A stretch of DNA of 64,000 nt from Brevundimonas naejangsanensis. GTDB taxonomy: Bacteria > Pseudomonadota > Alphaproteobacteria > Caulobacterales > Caulobacteraceae. The notes below the pieces were generated by a model. The model saw nothing but the letters and a program-made list of their open reading frames with translations. It searched no databases and was not told where the DNA came from. The position numbers and the translations under genes were made by a program. The stretch spans positions 603,501-667,500 of the forward strand of contig NZ_CP015614.1 in the NCBI RefSeq assembly GCF_000635915.2. The letters are read 5' to 3'. Within the stretch, counting starts at the first letter, position 1, and each line of letters begins with the position of its first letter. This document shows, piece after piece, positions 8,926 through 17,434 of this stretch.

Positions 8926-9480
8926 TCAACCCCTCAGGGCCAGGTTCAGTTTCTGTCGCGCGCGGGCGATGCGGGTTTCCACCGCCTTGGGGGTGACGCC
9001 GAGCACTTCGGCGATCTCTGCGTGAGAGCGGCCTTCCAGGGCTGCCAGCAGAAGCGGCGCCTTCAGCGCGTCGGGCAGGTCGGCCAGGACGCGATCAAGG
9101 TCGGCCATGCGGCGGCCGGCGTCCAGACGGGCCTCGGGCTCGGGCGCCTCCTCGCCCACGGCCATGGCTTCGGGACCGTCCAATCCCATGACGCCGCGCA
9201 CGATGCGCCGCACCGTCCGCTTTCTGCCCCAGTCGCGGCACTTGTTGACGGCGATGCTGCGCAGCCACGTCGCAAAGGGCCGCGCCGGATCGTAGCGCCG
9301 GATGGCCATCCACGCGGAGGCGTAGGTTTCCTGCAGCAGGTCCTGAGCCTCGTCCGCATCGCCGACATACCGGCGGACGAAGCGGTACAGCTCGCCGCTG
9401 GTCGCCGCCATCAGGGCGGAGAAGGCGCGTCGATCGCCCTGCGCGGCCCGGATTTCGTCTGTGTCGTCGTCGGCCGCCAC
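8926..9480 (-). CDS. ECF RNA polymerase sigma factor, CnrH-like position
   Basis: Alternative sigma factor of 184 residues. Region 2 spans ~17-88 (FVRRYVGDADEAQDLLQETY, FATWLRSIAVNKCRDWGRK). Region 4 spans ~125-180 (LPDALKAPLLL, HAEIAEVLGVTPKAVETRIARARQ). It is the third gene of an anti-sigma/sensor/sigma series in the order of cnrYXH of Cupriavidus, 8 bases after the sensor gene, and directly precedes copABC. The inferred role is to switch on the copper genes, and itself, when the sensor binds metal in the periplasm. Confidence 0.9.
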   Translation of the reverse strand: MAADDDTDEIRAAQGDRRAFSALMAATSGELYRFVRRYVGDADEAQDLLQETYASAWMAIRRYDPARPFATWLRSIAVNKCRDWGRKRTVRRIVRGVMGLDGPEAMAVGEEAPEPEARLDAGRRMADLDRVLADLPDALKAPLLLAALEGRSHAEIAEVLGVTPKAVETRIARARQKLNLALRG

Positions 9481-9487
9481 CCCGGGC

Positions 9488-9928
9488 TTACCTGGGCTCT
9501 TGCGTCAGGGCGCCGGCGATTTCCCTGTCGAAGACGCGAGCCTGTTCCGGCGTCAGCACCGCGCGCATCTCGAACACATGGGCGATGGTCGCTTTCTGCA
9601 GCGCGCCCATGGCGTCGTGGAAGTGATCGACCGCGGCGCGCACCTCGGGGCTGTCGCCCTGGCTGGCGGCGATGGCCTGGGCCAGTTCGCGGTTGGCGGC
9701 GCGAACGTCTGCCTCCAGAGCCTCGCGCCGAACGGCGAAGCGGGCTTCGATCTCGTCCAGGCGGACATCCTGTTCGGCAGTGAGGTCCAGCTTCTGATGC
9801 ACGATCTCATGCAAGCCGGGCGTCTCATGCCGCTGCATCATCCAGCCGGCGCCAAGCCAGGCTCCGCCGGCGCTCGCCAGGGCCGCCATGACCACGGTCA
9901 GGGCGATCGACTTCCAGTTCGAGCTCAT
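9488..9928 (-). CDS. CnrX-like periplasmic heavy-metal sensor
   Basis: Membrane-anchored periplasmic metal sensor of 146 residues. One transmembrane segment (residues ~8-30) precedes an all-helical domain. As I recall them, the nickel/cobalt ligands of CnrX are H42, H46, E63, H119 and M123. Here H40, H44, E61, H117 (of AHVFEM) and M121 fall at the same spacing, offset by two. The gene overlaps the upstream anti-sigma gene by 4 bases and sits before the sigma gene. In CnrYXH, metal binding by CnrX releases CnrH from CnrY. The metal sensed here is inferred to be copper from the neighbours, although the ligand set resembles a Ni/Co site. Confidence 0.85.
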   Translation of the reverse strand: MSSNWKSIALTVVMAALASAGGAWLGAGWMMQRHETPGLHEIVHQKLDLTAEQDVRLDEIEARFAVRREALEADVRAANRELAQAIAASQGDSPEVRAAVDHFHDAMGALQKATIAHVFEMRAVLTPEQARVFDREIAGALTQEPR

Positions 9929-10206
9929 CCGCCAACCTCGACGCTCGTCATCGGCGACAGGCCGGCGGAGACGCTGAAGACCTGGATGTCGGACGGCCGG
10001 GGCTTGAAGGCCTGGCCCAGTACGCCGCCGTTGGTCACGCCGACCAGCAGCGCGAAGGCCAGGACGGCCAGGCGCACCTGACCCTGGCGGCGTTGCGCCT
10101 GCCGCTCCTCGATGCGGCGCCAGACGCGCCCTTCCAGCCCGGTCAGATGCGCGGTTTCGTCGCTTGAAAGCGGCGTCGCCAGCATGCGCTCGATGTCGTC
10201 GGTCAT
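9925..10206 (-). CDS. CnrY-like membrane anti-sigma factor
   Basis: 93-residue protein with a cytosolic N-terminal ~45 residues (MTDDIERMLATPL, EGRVWRRIEERQAQRR), one transmembrane segment (~45-62) and a short periplasmic tail. Size, topology and position before a CnrX-like sensor and an ECF sigma factor match CnrY. The start at 10206 is chosen because a GAGGA ribosome-binding site precedes it by about seven bases; an upstream extension to 10269 lacks one. It overlaps the sensor gene by 4 bases. The sequence itself is not recognisable as CnrY, so the call rests on architecture. Confidence 0.72.
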   Translation of the reverse strand: MTDDIERMLATPLSSDETAHLTGLEGRVWRRIEERQAQRRQGQVRLAVLAFALLVGVTNGGVLGQAFKPRPSDIQVFSVSAGLSPMTSVEVGG

Positions 10207-10346
10207 TGCAAATCCTCGCGGCCCCGACGGTGAATACGCAGCCCGTCGTTCCTTCCCTTGAAAGCGCATGAGGGGGCGCGCGTCGATAGGCGTATAGGGT
10301 TCATTCGGCCGTGGCGGCCGCGGCGCCTTGAGCTTGAGGGGAAGCT

Positions 10347-11081
10347 ATGAAGGTCCTGCGTTATTCGACCCAGATTCACAAATGGGTCGGCCTGGTGGTG
10401 GGCTTGCAGGTGTTGTTCTGGGTCGGGGGCGGCCTGGTCATGACCGCAATCCCGATCGAAGCGGTGCGCAGCGAGCATCGGCTGAAGGCGGCGGCGCCGG
10501 TCGCCCTGGCCCTGGATCAGGCCTTGCCGCTGGCCGAGGCCGCGCGCCTGTCGGGCGTGGCGCCCGCGCGCGCCGAGTTGAAAACCACGCCGCGCGGACC
10601 TGCCTGGGTCCTGACCCCGCTTGAGGGCGCGCCTGTCACCGTGGCCGCCGCGACCGGCCGATCCTTCGCCGCCATGAGGGAGGACGAGGCCTCGGCCCTG
10701 GCAGCGGCCGCCTATCGGGGCGGGGCGGCGCCCAGGCAGGCGGTTCTGCTGGATCAGGCGCCGAAGGAGACGGGCCGCGAGGGGCCGATCTGGCGCGTGG
10801 AATTCAACGACGCCGAACGGACGGCTTTCTATCTGTCGCCGCAGACGGGCGATGTGGTGACGCGGCGCTCGGCGGTCTGGCGCTTCTACGACTTCTTCTG
10901 GCGGCTCCATATCCTGGACTTCAAGGACGGCGACAACTTCAACCATCCCTTGCTGATCGGCCTGACGGCACTGACGCTCAGCATCGTGATCACCGGCTTC
11001 ATCCTGCTTTGGATACGCCTGGCGCGCGACCTGAAGACGGCGCGGGCGGTGCGGGCGGCCCGCCGCAAGGCCGCCCTCTAG
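10347..11081 (+). CDS. PepSY-domain membrane protein
   Basis: 244-residue inner-membrane protein. An N-terminal membrane segment begins HKWVGLVVGLQVLFWVGGG, a ~150-residue periplasmic part follows with PepSY-like sequence (IWRVEFNDAERTAFYLSPQTGDVV), and a second membrane segment lies at ~200-222 (LLIGLTALTLSIVITGFILLW). RRSAVWRFYDFFWRLHI before the last helix resembles PepSY-associated transmembrane proteins, some of which work in metal reduction or flavin transfer. It is divergent from the anti-sigma operon and convergent with copD, so a copper-related role is plausible but inferred. Confidence 0.75.
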   Translation: MKVLRYSTQIHKWVGLVVGLQVLFWVGGGLVMTAIPIEAVRSEHRLKAAAPVALALDQALPLAEAARLSGVAPARAELKTTPRGPAWVLTPLEGAPVTVAAATGRSFAAMREDEASALAAAAYRGGAAPRQAVLLDQAPKETGREGPIWRVEFNDAERTAFYLSPQTGDVVTRRSAVWRFYDFFWRLHILDFKDGDNFNHPLLIGLTALTLSIVITGFILLWIRLARDLKTARAVRAARRKAAL

Positions 11082-11090
11082 GACTCGTCG

Positions 11091-11996
11091 CTACAGGGCT
11101 GCGGGTGGCGGCAGCGTTCCCATGACCGCGATCACGGCCAGAATCCCCAAGGCCGCAGCGAACTCGATCGTCAGGCTCTTCTTCAGATGGGGAAGCGCCT
11201 GGCCGGCGTCCCTGGCCATCAGAGGCGCGAGGCGAAAACGGTGGATCGCCGCCAAGCCGAGCATCAGGCCGAACAGGACCAGTTTGATCATCAGAAGGAC
11301 GCCATACGGGCTGGTCCACAGTTCAAGCGCCTTCGACGGCCCGACCAGGAAGGCGCTGTTGATCAGGCCGGTGACGATCAACGTGCCGACCGCCGTCGCG
11401 CCGACCCCGGCGAACCCGGTCAAGCTGCGCGCCACGCTCGCCTCCCAGGCGGGATCCTCCGCAGGTCGCCGCACGACCAGGACCGCGAAGGCGGCCAGGG
11501 CGCCGATCCAGATGGAGGCGGCCAGGGCATGGAGGACGTCGGAGATCAGATGCGCCGCATGGCCTGCGCCTTCGGTCGCGGCGCCGTGGCCGGTCCAGGC
11601 GAAGCTGGCCGAGACGATGACGCCCAGCAGCGTCAGCACGCTCCACATCGGACGTCCGGGCCGCAGCAGCAGGGCCGCCCCCAACGCCAGGACGGCCGCC
11701 AGCGTCCGCACCATCAGCGCCTGGCCCAATCCCATGCCTGTGACCATAAACGCCAGGGTGGCGGGCTTGACGGCTTCGCTCAACGACCCGGCCATCATTG
11801 CGGTCTGGGTCACCAGGGCGGCGGGCGCGGCCACCGCCGCCGCCGCCGCCGCCCAGATCAGGACCTGACGCGGCCAGCGCAGACCCAGCGGCCCGACCGC
11901 CTGCTGACTGTAGAGCATGAAGGCGGGCAGCCCCAGCAGCAACGCCCCGGCGGCGTATTGCAGGCCGCGCAGGACGACGATCCAGACGTCGGCCAT
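11091..11996 (-). CDS. copD: Copper resistance protein CopD
   Basis: Polytopic inner-membrane protein of 301 residues with about eight hydrophobic helices. Typical CopD/PcoD features are the early helix RGLQYAAGALLLGLPAF, GHGAATEGAGHAAHLISDVLHALAASIWIGAL with conserved histidines, and a final helix ending MGTLPPPAAL. In the family, CopD works with CopC to move copper across the inner membrane. It starts one base after the copC stop, so the two form a unit. Confidence 0.9.
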   Translation of the reverse strand: MADVWIVVLRGLQYAAGALLLGLPAFMLYSQQAVGPLGLRWPRQVLIWAAAAAAVAAPAALVTQTAMMAGSLSEAVKPATLAFMVTGMGLGQALMVRTLAAVLALGAALLLRPGRPMWSVLTLLGVIVSASFAWTGHGAATEGAGHAAHLISDVLHALAASIWIGALAAFAVLVVRRPAEDPAWEASVARSLTGFAGVGATAVGTLIVTGLINSAFLVGPSKALELWTSPYGVLLMIKLVLFGLMLGLAAIHRFRLAPLMARDAGQALPHLKKSLTIEFAAALGILAVIAVMGTLPPPAAL

Positions 11997-11997
11997 T

Positions 11998-12357
11998 TCA
12001 GCGGACGGTGAAGCCGTGGCGGCCGGTCATGCGGTGGCCGTCGCTGGAAGCGATGCGCCAATTGACGACATAGGCGCCGGCAGGCAGCGGCCGAGCCAGC
12101 GTTCCGGTCAGGGTCTTGCCGTCCTGTGACACAGCGACCCTGATCGCGATTTTCGCACCCGCGGCGTTTATCACGTCGAAGCTGGAAAAGGCCGCCATGG
12201 TCCGCTCGCTGAAGGTCAGGCTGATGGACCGGGGCGCCGACACGGCGGAACCGGGCGCCGGCGTCGCGCTGACGAGACGGGCGTGCGCCGCCGCCGGGCC
12301 GGCCGCGATCGTCACGGCCGCGACGGCGACGAAGGGGACGATATTTGAGTAACCCAC
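11998..12357 (-). CDS. copC: Copper resistance protein CopC
   Basis: 119-residue periplasmic copper chaperone. The signal peptide ends AGPAAA, giving a mature start HARLVSATPAPGS; the N-terminal histidine is the classic Cu(II) ligand. SSDGHRMTGRHGFTV near the C-terminus supplies the conserved Asp and His. It is directly followed by copD. Compared with the CopC-like protein at 5293 this is the canonical copy, and the two differ enough that a recent duplication is unlikely. Confidence 0.92.
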   Translation of the reverse strand: MGYSNIVPFVAVAAVTIAAGPAAAHARLVSATPAPGSAVSAPRSISLTFSERTMAAFSSFDVINAAGAKIAIRVAVSQDGKTLTGTLARPLPAGAYVVNWRIASSDGHRMTGRHGFTVR

Positions 12358-12372
12358 GCGCGGTCTCCACGG

Positions 12373-12391
12373 TATTGGCCGATATTGGCCG
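12373..12391. promoter_or_regulatory. Tandem 10-base direct repeat upstream of copC
   Basis: TATTGGCCG occurs twice with starts 10 bases apart (12373 and 12383), that is, on the same helix face, 16-34 bases upstream of the copC start. GGCCGATATTGGCC within it is also nearly palindromic. This may be an operator for the copCD unit; the regulator is unknown. Confidence 0.35.
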
Positions 12392-12790
12392 CGTGATCAT
12401 CTACGCGTCGGGCGGGCGCTTCCCTCATCGGATCGGTGTTGGCTGGCCGAAAGTGAAGACACAGTAGTCGAGCGTGACTCATTCAGGCCGTCCAGGAGGC
12501 GCCGGTATTGCTTCCGAAAGAGCCGAGGTCGCTGACATAAAAGTGGACTTTGACGCGGTCCTTCCAAGTTTTTCGGAGGGGCTCGCCTGATCGCCCAGGC
12601 CCGCGAAAAGCCTATCGACGTTCGTGGTGAACGTCCCGCTCCCGAGCGGAGGCGCGGCGGCGGCTCGGCCTCAGCCTGAGCTTCTTTTGCGCAGGATGTT
12701 GGACGCAAGCTTCGCGAGAAAGTCTTCGACGCGGCGGAACGGTTTGAATCCGGGCGGCTTCCTTCAACACCTCATCAAAGGAGAAAGTCC
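12392..12790. other. Intergenic region, no gene seen
   Basis: About 400 bases between copC and a divergent lipoprotein gene. I found no convincing reading frame or RNA. GGAAC at 12736-12740 could be the -35 of an EcfG (general stress) promoter for the downstream genes, but a clear cGTT -10 at 16-17 bases is missing. A ribosome-binding site (AAAGGAGA) precedes the gene at 12791. Confidence 0.4.
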
Positions 12791-13144
12791 ATGACAAGAG
12801 CCCTCATCGGCCTGGCGGGAGCCGCCCTTCTGCTCGGAGCGTGCGGCAATGGTCGCGACGCCGAGGCGCCTGTTGAAGGGCCTGTGGTGTCCGAGTCCGA
12901 AACGCCCAGGAACCCCGCCGTCGACACGACGCAGAACGCTGCAGACGGGACGCTCACGCCGGGCGCGAACTCCTTCACCGAGGGCCAGGCGCGAAGCGCC
13001 ATTGAAAAACAGGGCTACGCCCAGATCGGCGCCCTGAGCCAAGGCCAAGACGGCGTCTGGACGGCGACCGCCGTCAAGGACGGCGTCCAGTCCAAGGTTT
13101 CCGTCGACTACAAGGGCGTTGTCAGCGCCTCGCCCGCTTCCTGA
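12791..13144 (+). CDS. Small putative lipoprotein
   Basis: 117-residue protein with a lipoprotein signal (lipobox LLGAC, cysteine near residue 18). A disordered acidic linker is followed by a ~60-residue domain (FTEGQARSAIEKQGYAQIGALSQGQDGVWTATAVKDGVQSKVSVDYKGVV by position ~57-112) that resembles a PepSY-like fold. It is followed 17 bases later by a general-stress-type gene and probably shares its transcript. I do not recognise a specific function; envelope stress is an inference from the neighbour. Confidence 0.75.
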   Translation: MTRALIGLAGAALLLGACGNGRDAEAPVEGPVVSESETPRNPAVDTTQNAADGTLTPGANSFTEGQARSAIEKQGYAQIGALSQGQDGVWTATAVKDGVQSKVSVDYKGVVSASPAS

Positions 13145-13161
13145 TGCTTAAGGAGATTTCC

Positions 13162-13797
13162 ATGTCCACGATCACGCGCCTTTACGATACTCACACCGAA
13201 GCGATGGATGCCGTGTCCGCCCTTGAAGCTGCAGGTTTTGCAGAGGGCGACATCAGCATCATCTCCAACAACTCCGATAACTGGCATGAGGGCCACCGCC
13301 ATCACGGGCGCTCGCCGGGCGATATGAACGGCGATGGCGAGAACGACGTCGCAGAAGGCGCTGGCAAGGGCGCGGCGACGGGCGGCGCGCTCGGCGTGGG
13401 CGCCGGCGTTCTGGCAGGCTTGGGCATGCTGGCGGTGCCGGGCTTGGGCCCCGTGGTGGCTGCCGGCTGGCTCGCGTCGGCGGCGGCTGCGGGCGTCGCG
13501 GGCGCCGCTGCAGGCGGCGCGGTCGGCGGCATCCTCGGCGCGCTCAAGGAGGCGGGCCATGATGACAATGACGCCCACGTCTACGCCGAGGGCGTGCGTC
13601 GGGGCGGGACCTTGGTCAGCGTCCGCGTCGATGAAGCGGAGCGGTCCAGGGCGCAGGCGATCCTGGACGAAAGCCGGGGCTGGGACGCCGGCGCTCGAGG
13701 CGCAGCCTACCGCGAAGCCGGCTGGACGAACTTCGACCCTGCCGCCGCGCCCTATACCACCGAAGAAATCGCTGCCGAGCGCGCGCGATATCGATAA
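13162..13797 (+). CDS. General stress protein 17M-like domain protein with glycine-zipper core
   Basis: 211 residues. The first ~40 residues (STITRLYDTHTEAMDAV, LEAAGFAEGDISII) match the general-stress-protein-17M-like N-terminal domain. The middle (~65-130) is a Gly/Ala-rich hydrophobic stretch with zipper spacing that may insert in membranes. The C-terminal part returns to a ferredoxin-like half (YAEGVRRGGTLVSVRVDEAERSRAQAIL, roughly residues 140-168). The start at 13162 has a strong AAGGAGAT site. The role is unknown; such proteins are commonly stress-induced in alphaproteobacteria. Confidence 0.75.
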   Translation: MSTITRLYDTHTEAMDAVSALEAAGFAEGDISIISNNSDNWHEGHRHHGRSPGDMNGDGENDVAEGAGKGAATGGALGVGAGVLAGLGMLAVPGLGPVVAAGWLASAAAAGVAGAAAGGAVGGILGALKEAGHDDNDAHVYAEGVRRGGTLVSVRVDEAERSRAQAILDESRGWDAGARGAAYREAGWTNFDPAAAPYTTEEIAAERARYR

Positions 13798-13809
13798 GGC
13801 GAAGAGGGG

Positions 13810-13838
13810 AGGCGGCGCGAACGCAATCGCGCCGCCTT
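13810..13838 (+). terminator. GC-rich hairpin after the stress gene
   Basis: Perfect 11-base stem AGGCGGCGCGA / TCGCGCCGCCT with a six-base loop, 12 bases after the stop. Only two T residues follow, so it is a weak intrinsic terminator at best. Confidence 0.5.
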
Positions 13839-13971
13839 CACGCCTAAGGCGGATCGCAGGACGGGGCGATGACGCGCAGATAAGGCTTCGTTCTGGCGCC
13901 CTGCCGCCGCGTGGCATGATCACGAGGGGGGCTCTCGAAGCTTCACCTAGGCGCAACGGCCGTTGCGCAGC

Positions 13972-14190
13972 TTAAGGGCGGCTTTGTGGTTTCGCGCTGG
14001 CCGCGGGGGCGGCCGATGTCTTCTTAAACGTGTCGCCAACCTCGCGGGCGTCAGGTCCGTCAGGCCCGGCGCGACGGCTGGATTCTCGTCCCACCCGACG
14101 CACGGCTTCATCGGACGTGGCCGCATCGGGCTTGCCGCCCGGAATGGCGGCGTTCTCCTCTCGACCTTTCGACTGCTTCGGTTGTCCCAT
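13972..14190 (-). CDS. Small disordered hypothetical protein
   Basis: 72-residue, highly charged, Pro/Ser/Lys-rich protein beginning MGQPKQSKGREE. It has no hydrophobic segment and no recognised domain. A good ribosome-binding site (GGGAGA, six bases from ATG) supports it as a real gene. Small hydrophilic proteins of this type often accompany stress genes; function unknown. The ~260 bases upstream (14191-14450) show no further gene. Confidence 0.5.
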   Translation of the reverse strand: MGQPKQSKGREENAAIPGGKPDAATSDEAVRRVGRESSRRAGPDGPDAREVGDTFKKTSAAPAASAKPQSRP

Positions 14191-14450
14191 CGGACTCTCC
14201 CGTCATGGCTTTGCCTCTGATGAGGGGACGGCGCCCGAAATGGTTCCCGCCCGGCAACAGGCGACTGGTGTCTATCGCTCGACGGTCGAACGGCTTGGGC
14301 GCTCCCCGTAGTCGCCGAACTGACCGCATTATGGGAGGTGCATCAAAAGCCGCGTGACTTCCAACGACGAGCGGAGTGCTTGGGCTAGTGATCCGCCCCA
14401 CAGGCGGTCCACGTAACCGCGACGATCACTAGCTGGAGCCCCGCTTGAGG

Positions 14451-15896
14451 TCAGGCCTTGGAGTTCAGGGGGACGAAACTCTGGCCCAGCAGGCGTCCGA
14501 AGGTCAGGGCGGGCGTCGCCATCATGCCTCCGCAGACGGCGCGTCCCATGGTCTGGCTTGCGCCCAGCAGTTCGCCGGCGGCCCACAGCCCCGGTATGGC
14601 CGAGCCGTCGGGGCGGATCACCTGAAGCTGGTCGTTGACGGCCAGGCCGACCGCGCTGCTGACCGCCGCGCCCTGCACCCGGATGGCGTAGAAAGGGCCT
14701 TGCGCGATCGGGAGAGGCAGATGGCGGCGGCCCAGGAAATCGTTGCCGGAATGGACGCCGTAATTATAGCCGCGCACGGCGCGCATCAGGCCATGCGCGT
14801 CGACGCCCGCTTTCTGAGCCAGCGTCTCCAGATCATTCGCCTTGTAGAAGAAGGGGCGATCGTCCGCGAACAGAGCGCGTATTTCGCCGGCGTCGAAGCC
14901 GGCGATGAACGGCGGCGCCTCCGTCAGGATCCGCTCGTCGAACACGACCCAGTAACGTTGCACGGGCTGCTCCAGCAGCGCGTTTTCGCGGGCATCGACG
15001 GACTCCATGTCTTCGCGCACGAAGCGGTCGCCGTGGGCGTTGACGTAGATCTCCCACGGCGGACGACGCTGGGGATAGGTGTTCAACCGGCCGACCATGC
15101 CGGGGCGCGGTCCTTCGCCGTCCAGCAGGAAGCCGAAGTTGATGAAGAAGTTCTCCTGACCTCGCAGCCATCCGCCGACGCTGCAGCCCAGCCTGTGCCC
15201 GACCCCCTGCGAATAAGCATAGGGCAGATTGGTGTAGAGAGGGACGCCGTTCAGGGCCTGATAGACGTCGGGCGAGGCGGAATAGCCGCCCGTCGCCAGC
15301 ACGGTCTGGGCGGCCTCGAAATGATGTTCGGCGCCTTGGGCGTCGCGGGTCGTAACCCCCGTCACGGCGCCGCCGGGGTTGGTCGTCAGGCTCAGTGCTT
15401 CATGGCCGAGCCGCAGGCTGATCCGGCCGTCCGCGACGGCTTGCTCGATGCGCGGGATCAGGACATCGCGCAGCGAGGCGCCGCCGTTTCGGCCCCAGTA
15501 GTAGCGGGCGCGCGAATAGGGCTCGTGGCCGACGCCGTCGACCGGACAGGCGGGGTCGATGTCGAACCCCTGTTCCATCAGCCAGTCGAACGTCTCGGCG
15601 GCGTTCCACACCGCCAGCCGTACCAGGGCCTCGTTCGCCGTGCCCCGGCTTAGGCGCATGATGTCGTCGAAATGCGCCTGGGCGTCGTCTTCGATCCCCT
15701 TGTCGCGCTGTAGGCGCGTGCCAGCCGCGCTCAACTGGCCGTTGGCGACCCAGAGGGTTCCGCCCAGCACATCGGCGTGGTCGATCAACAGGACGCGAGA
15801 CGTGCGCTCCGCCGCGAAGATGGCGGCGGCCATACCGGCGGCCCCTCCGCCGACGATAACGAGGTCCCAGGGAGCGGCGCCTGAGGCCCTGTTCAA
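14451..15896 (-). CDS. FAD-dependent oxidoreductase, fumarate-reductase/KstD flavoprotein family
   Basis: Soluble flavoprotein of 481 residues. The FAD dinucleotide motif lies at ~12-30 (LVIVGGGAAGMAAAIF), and the C-terminal FAD block is IPGLWAAGELLGASQTMGRAVCGG. The general layout is that of fumarate reductase, urocanate reductase and ketosteroid dehydrogenase flavoproteins. It is the last gene of an ABC-transporter operon, overlapping the binding-protein gene by 4 bases, so it probably oxidises or reduces a C-C bond of the imported compound. The substrate is not predictable from sequence. Confidence 0.85.
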   Translation of the reverse strand: MNRASGAAPWDLVIVGGGAAGMAAAIFAAERTSRVLLIDHADVLGGTLWVANGQLSAAGTRLQRDKGIEDDAQAHFDDIMRLSRGTANEALVRLAVWNAAETFDWLMEQGFDIDPACPVDGVGHEPYSRARYYWGRNGGASLRDVLIPRIEQAVADGRISLRLGHEALSLTTNPGGAVTGVTTRDAQGAEHHFEAAQTVLATGGYSASPDVYQALNGVPLYTNLPYAYSQGVGHRLGCSVGGWLRGQENFFINFGFLLDGEGPRPGMVGRLNTYPQRRPPWEIYVNAHGDRFVREDMESVDARENALLEQPVQRYWVVFDERILTEAPPFIAGFDAGEIRALFADDRPFFYKANDLETLAQKAGVDAHGLMRAVRGYNYGVHSGNDFLGRRHLPLPIAQGPFYAIRVQGAAVSSAVGLAVNDQLQVIRPDGSAIPGLWAAGELLGASQTMGRAVCGGMMATPALTFGRLLGQSFVPLNSKA

Positions 15897-17434
15897 CGCA
15901 GGGTCATTTCTTCATAGACCGGCACGCGGTGGCGGATTTTCACGTGGCCCACCCTGGGCGTATAGGCGAACAGGTCCTGGTGCTCGATCAGGAACAGCGA
16001 AGGCGCCGCCTCCCGGTACAGTCGACCCAGCGCCTGATAGGCCTTCAGCCGCTCGTCATCGTCCATGATCTCGCGCGCGGTCTTCAGCTTGTCGGTGATT
16101 TCCGCGTTGCAGAAGAAGGGCGTCGGCCGCATGCAGGAGAAGTCCTCCATGGCGCGGGTGACGTCGTAGTACTGGAAGCTGTTCCACGACAGGGCCAGCG
16201 CCTCGCCCGACCAGCTGTTGGTCTGATACTTCACCAGGAAGTCCGGCATGGTCATGACCTTGAGGCGGGTATCGACCCCGACGGCGCGCCAGTATTCGGC
16301 CACCGCCTGGGACATCATGTCGTCGCCCGGCGCCGCGTCGGTCAGGACCTCCATCGTCAGATTGAAGCCGTTCGGGTAACCGGCCTGCGCCAACAGGCGG
16401 CGCGCCTTGGCGGGGTCATAGGGGTAGGGCGCGATGGTCGGGTCGTAGCCGAACACTCCCTTGGCGGCAGGCTGGCCCGACGGCTTGGCGTTCTGCGGCA
16501 GCAGGGAGGCGATCGCCTCCTTGTCGACGGCGTAGTTGAGCGCCTGACGCACGCGAACGTCGCGCAAGGGCGAGGACGGATCGCCGCCCACGTTGCGGAA
16601 GGAGTAGGCCTTCACCTGCATGGAGGGTCTGTAAAGAACGTGGAAGCCGTTGCGCTCCAGCCGCTCCGTCTCCTCCAGGTCGACCAGAGACAGATCCACA
16701 TCGCCCGACAGCAGGGCCTGAGTCCGCCCCGCCGCGCTCGGCAGTTCGTAGAAGACCACGCCGTCGATCGTCGACGACCGCCATGATTTCGGGTTTCGGG
16801 CCAGGGTCAGGCGGCGGGTGCGCTGGTCCCAGCCGGTCATGACGAAGGCCCCGGTGCCGACCGGCTTCTGGGCGTAGGCGTCCATGCCCACCTCGGCCAG
16901 GGCTTTCGGCTCGATCATCATGATGGCGGCCAGGCGGCGCGGCAGGACCGGGTCGGGACGCTCGGTGCGGATCTCCAGTTCCAGCGGTCCGACGGCGCGC
17001 GCTTCGACGATGCCGCGCGCTTCGGAGCCGATCAGGGTGCGCTTGCCCTGATCCGAGCGCAGGAAGGCGAATACCTCGGCCGCGACCTCGGCGTCGAACG
17101 GGCGATCGTTGGAATAACGCACGCCTTCGCGCAGCTTGAAGCGCCAGACCGTCGGTTCGATCAGCGTCCATTCGGTCGCCAGGCCCGGCCCCAACTGGTC
17201 GTCGTCGTTGATGGCGGTCAGGCCGTCGTAAATGGCCAGCCACAGCAGGGAGCCGGGACGGCTGTTGCCCCGGAACGGATTGCCGAGGCTGGAAGGCAGG
17301 CTGGCGGCGGCGACGCGCAGCACCTGGCTGCCGGTCGCAGGCGTCGGCTTGTTCGCGGCGCCCTGGCTGCAGGCGGCGACCAGGGCGGCGCCGAGACAGG
17401 CGGCGATGAAGCGGCGAAGGCGGTTCGGCGTCAT
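15893..17434 (-). CDS. ABC transporter substrate-binding lipoprotein, peptide/opine family 5
   Basis: Periplasmic solute-binding protein of 513 residues for an oligopeptide/nickel/opine-type importer. The lipobox AALVAACS puts the acylated cysteine near residue 20. Family 5 features include YDGLTAINDDDQLGPGLATEW, the KLREGVRYSNDRPFDAE segment, and VRQALNYAVDKEAI. The start at 17434 is chosen because it overlaps the upstream ATPase stop (ATGA) and starts the signal peptide. Such binding proteins accept many ligands besides peptides, so the substrate is open. Confidence 0.9.
   Translation of the reverse strand: MTPNRLRRFIAACLGAALVAACSQGAANKPTPATGSQVLRVAAASLPSSLGNPFRGNSRPGSLLWLAIYDGLTAINDDDQLGPGLATEWTLIEPTVWRFKLREGVRYSNDRPFDAEVAAEVFAFLRSDQGKRTLIGSEARGIVEARAVGPLELEIRTERPDPVLPRRLAAIMMIEPKALAEVGMDAYAQKPVGTGAFVMTGWDQRTRRLTLARNPKSWRSSTIDGVVFYELPSAAGRTQALLSGDVDLSLVDLEETERLERNGFHVLYRPSMQVKAYSFRNVGGDPSSPLRDVRVRQALNYAVDKEAIASLLPQNAKPSGQPAAKGVFGYDPTIAPYPYDPAKARRLLAQAGYPNGFNLTMEVLTDAAPGDDMMSQAVAEYWRAVGVDTRLKVMTMPDFLVKYQTNSWSGEALALSWNSFQYYDVTRAMEDFSCMRPTPFFCNAEITDKLKTAREIMDDDERLKAYQALGRLYREAAPSLFLIEHQDLFAYTPRVGHVKIRHRVPVYEEMTLR

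Noticed and set aside
12736-12760. EcfG general-stress promoter before the stress-type genes
   Set aside because: GGAAC is present but no convincing cGTT -10 at the right spacing, so I left it as a remark only.
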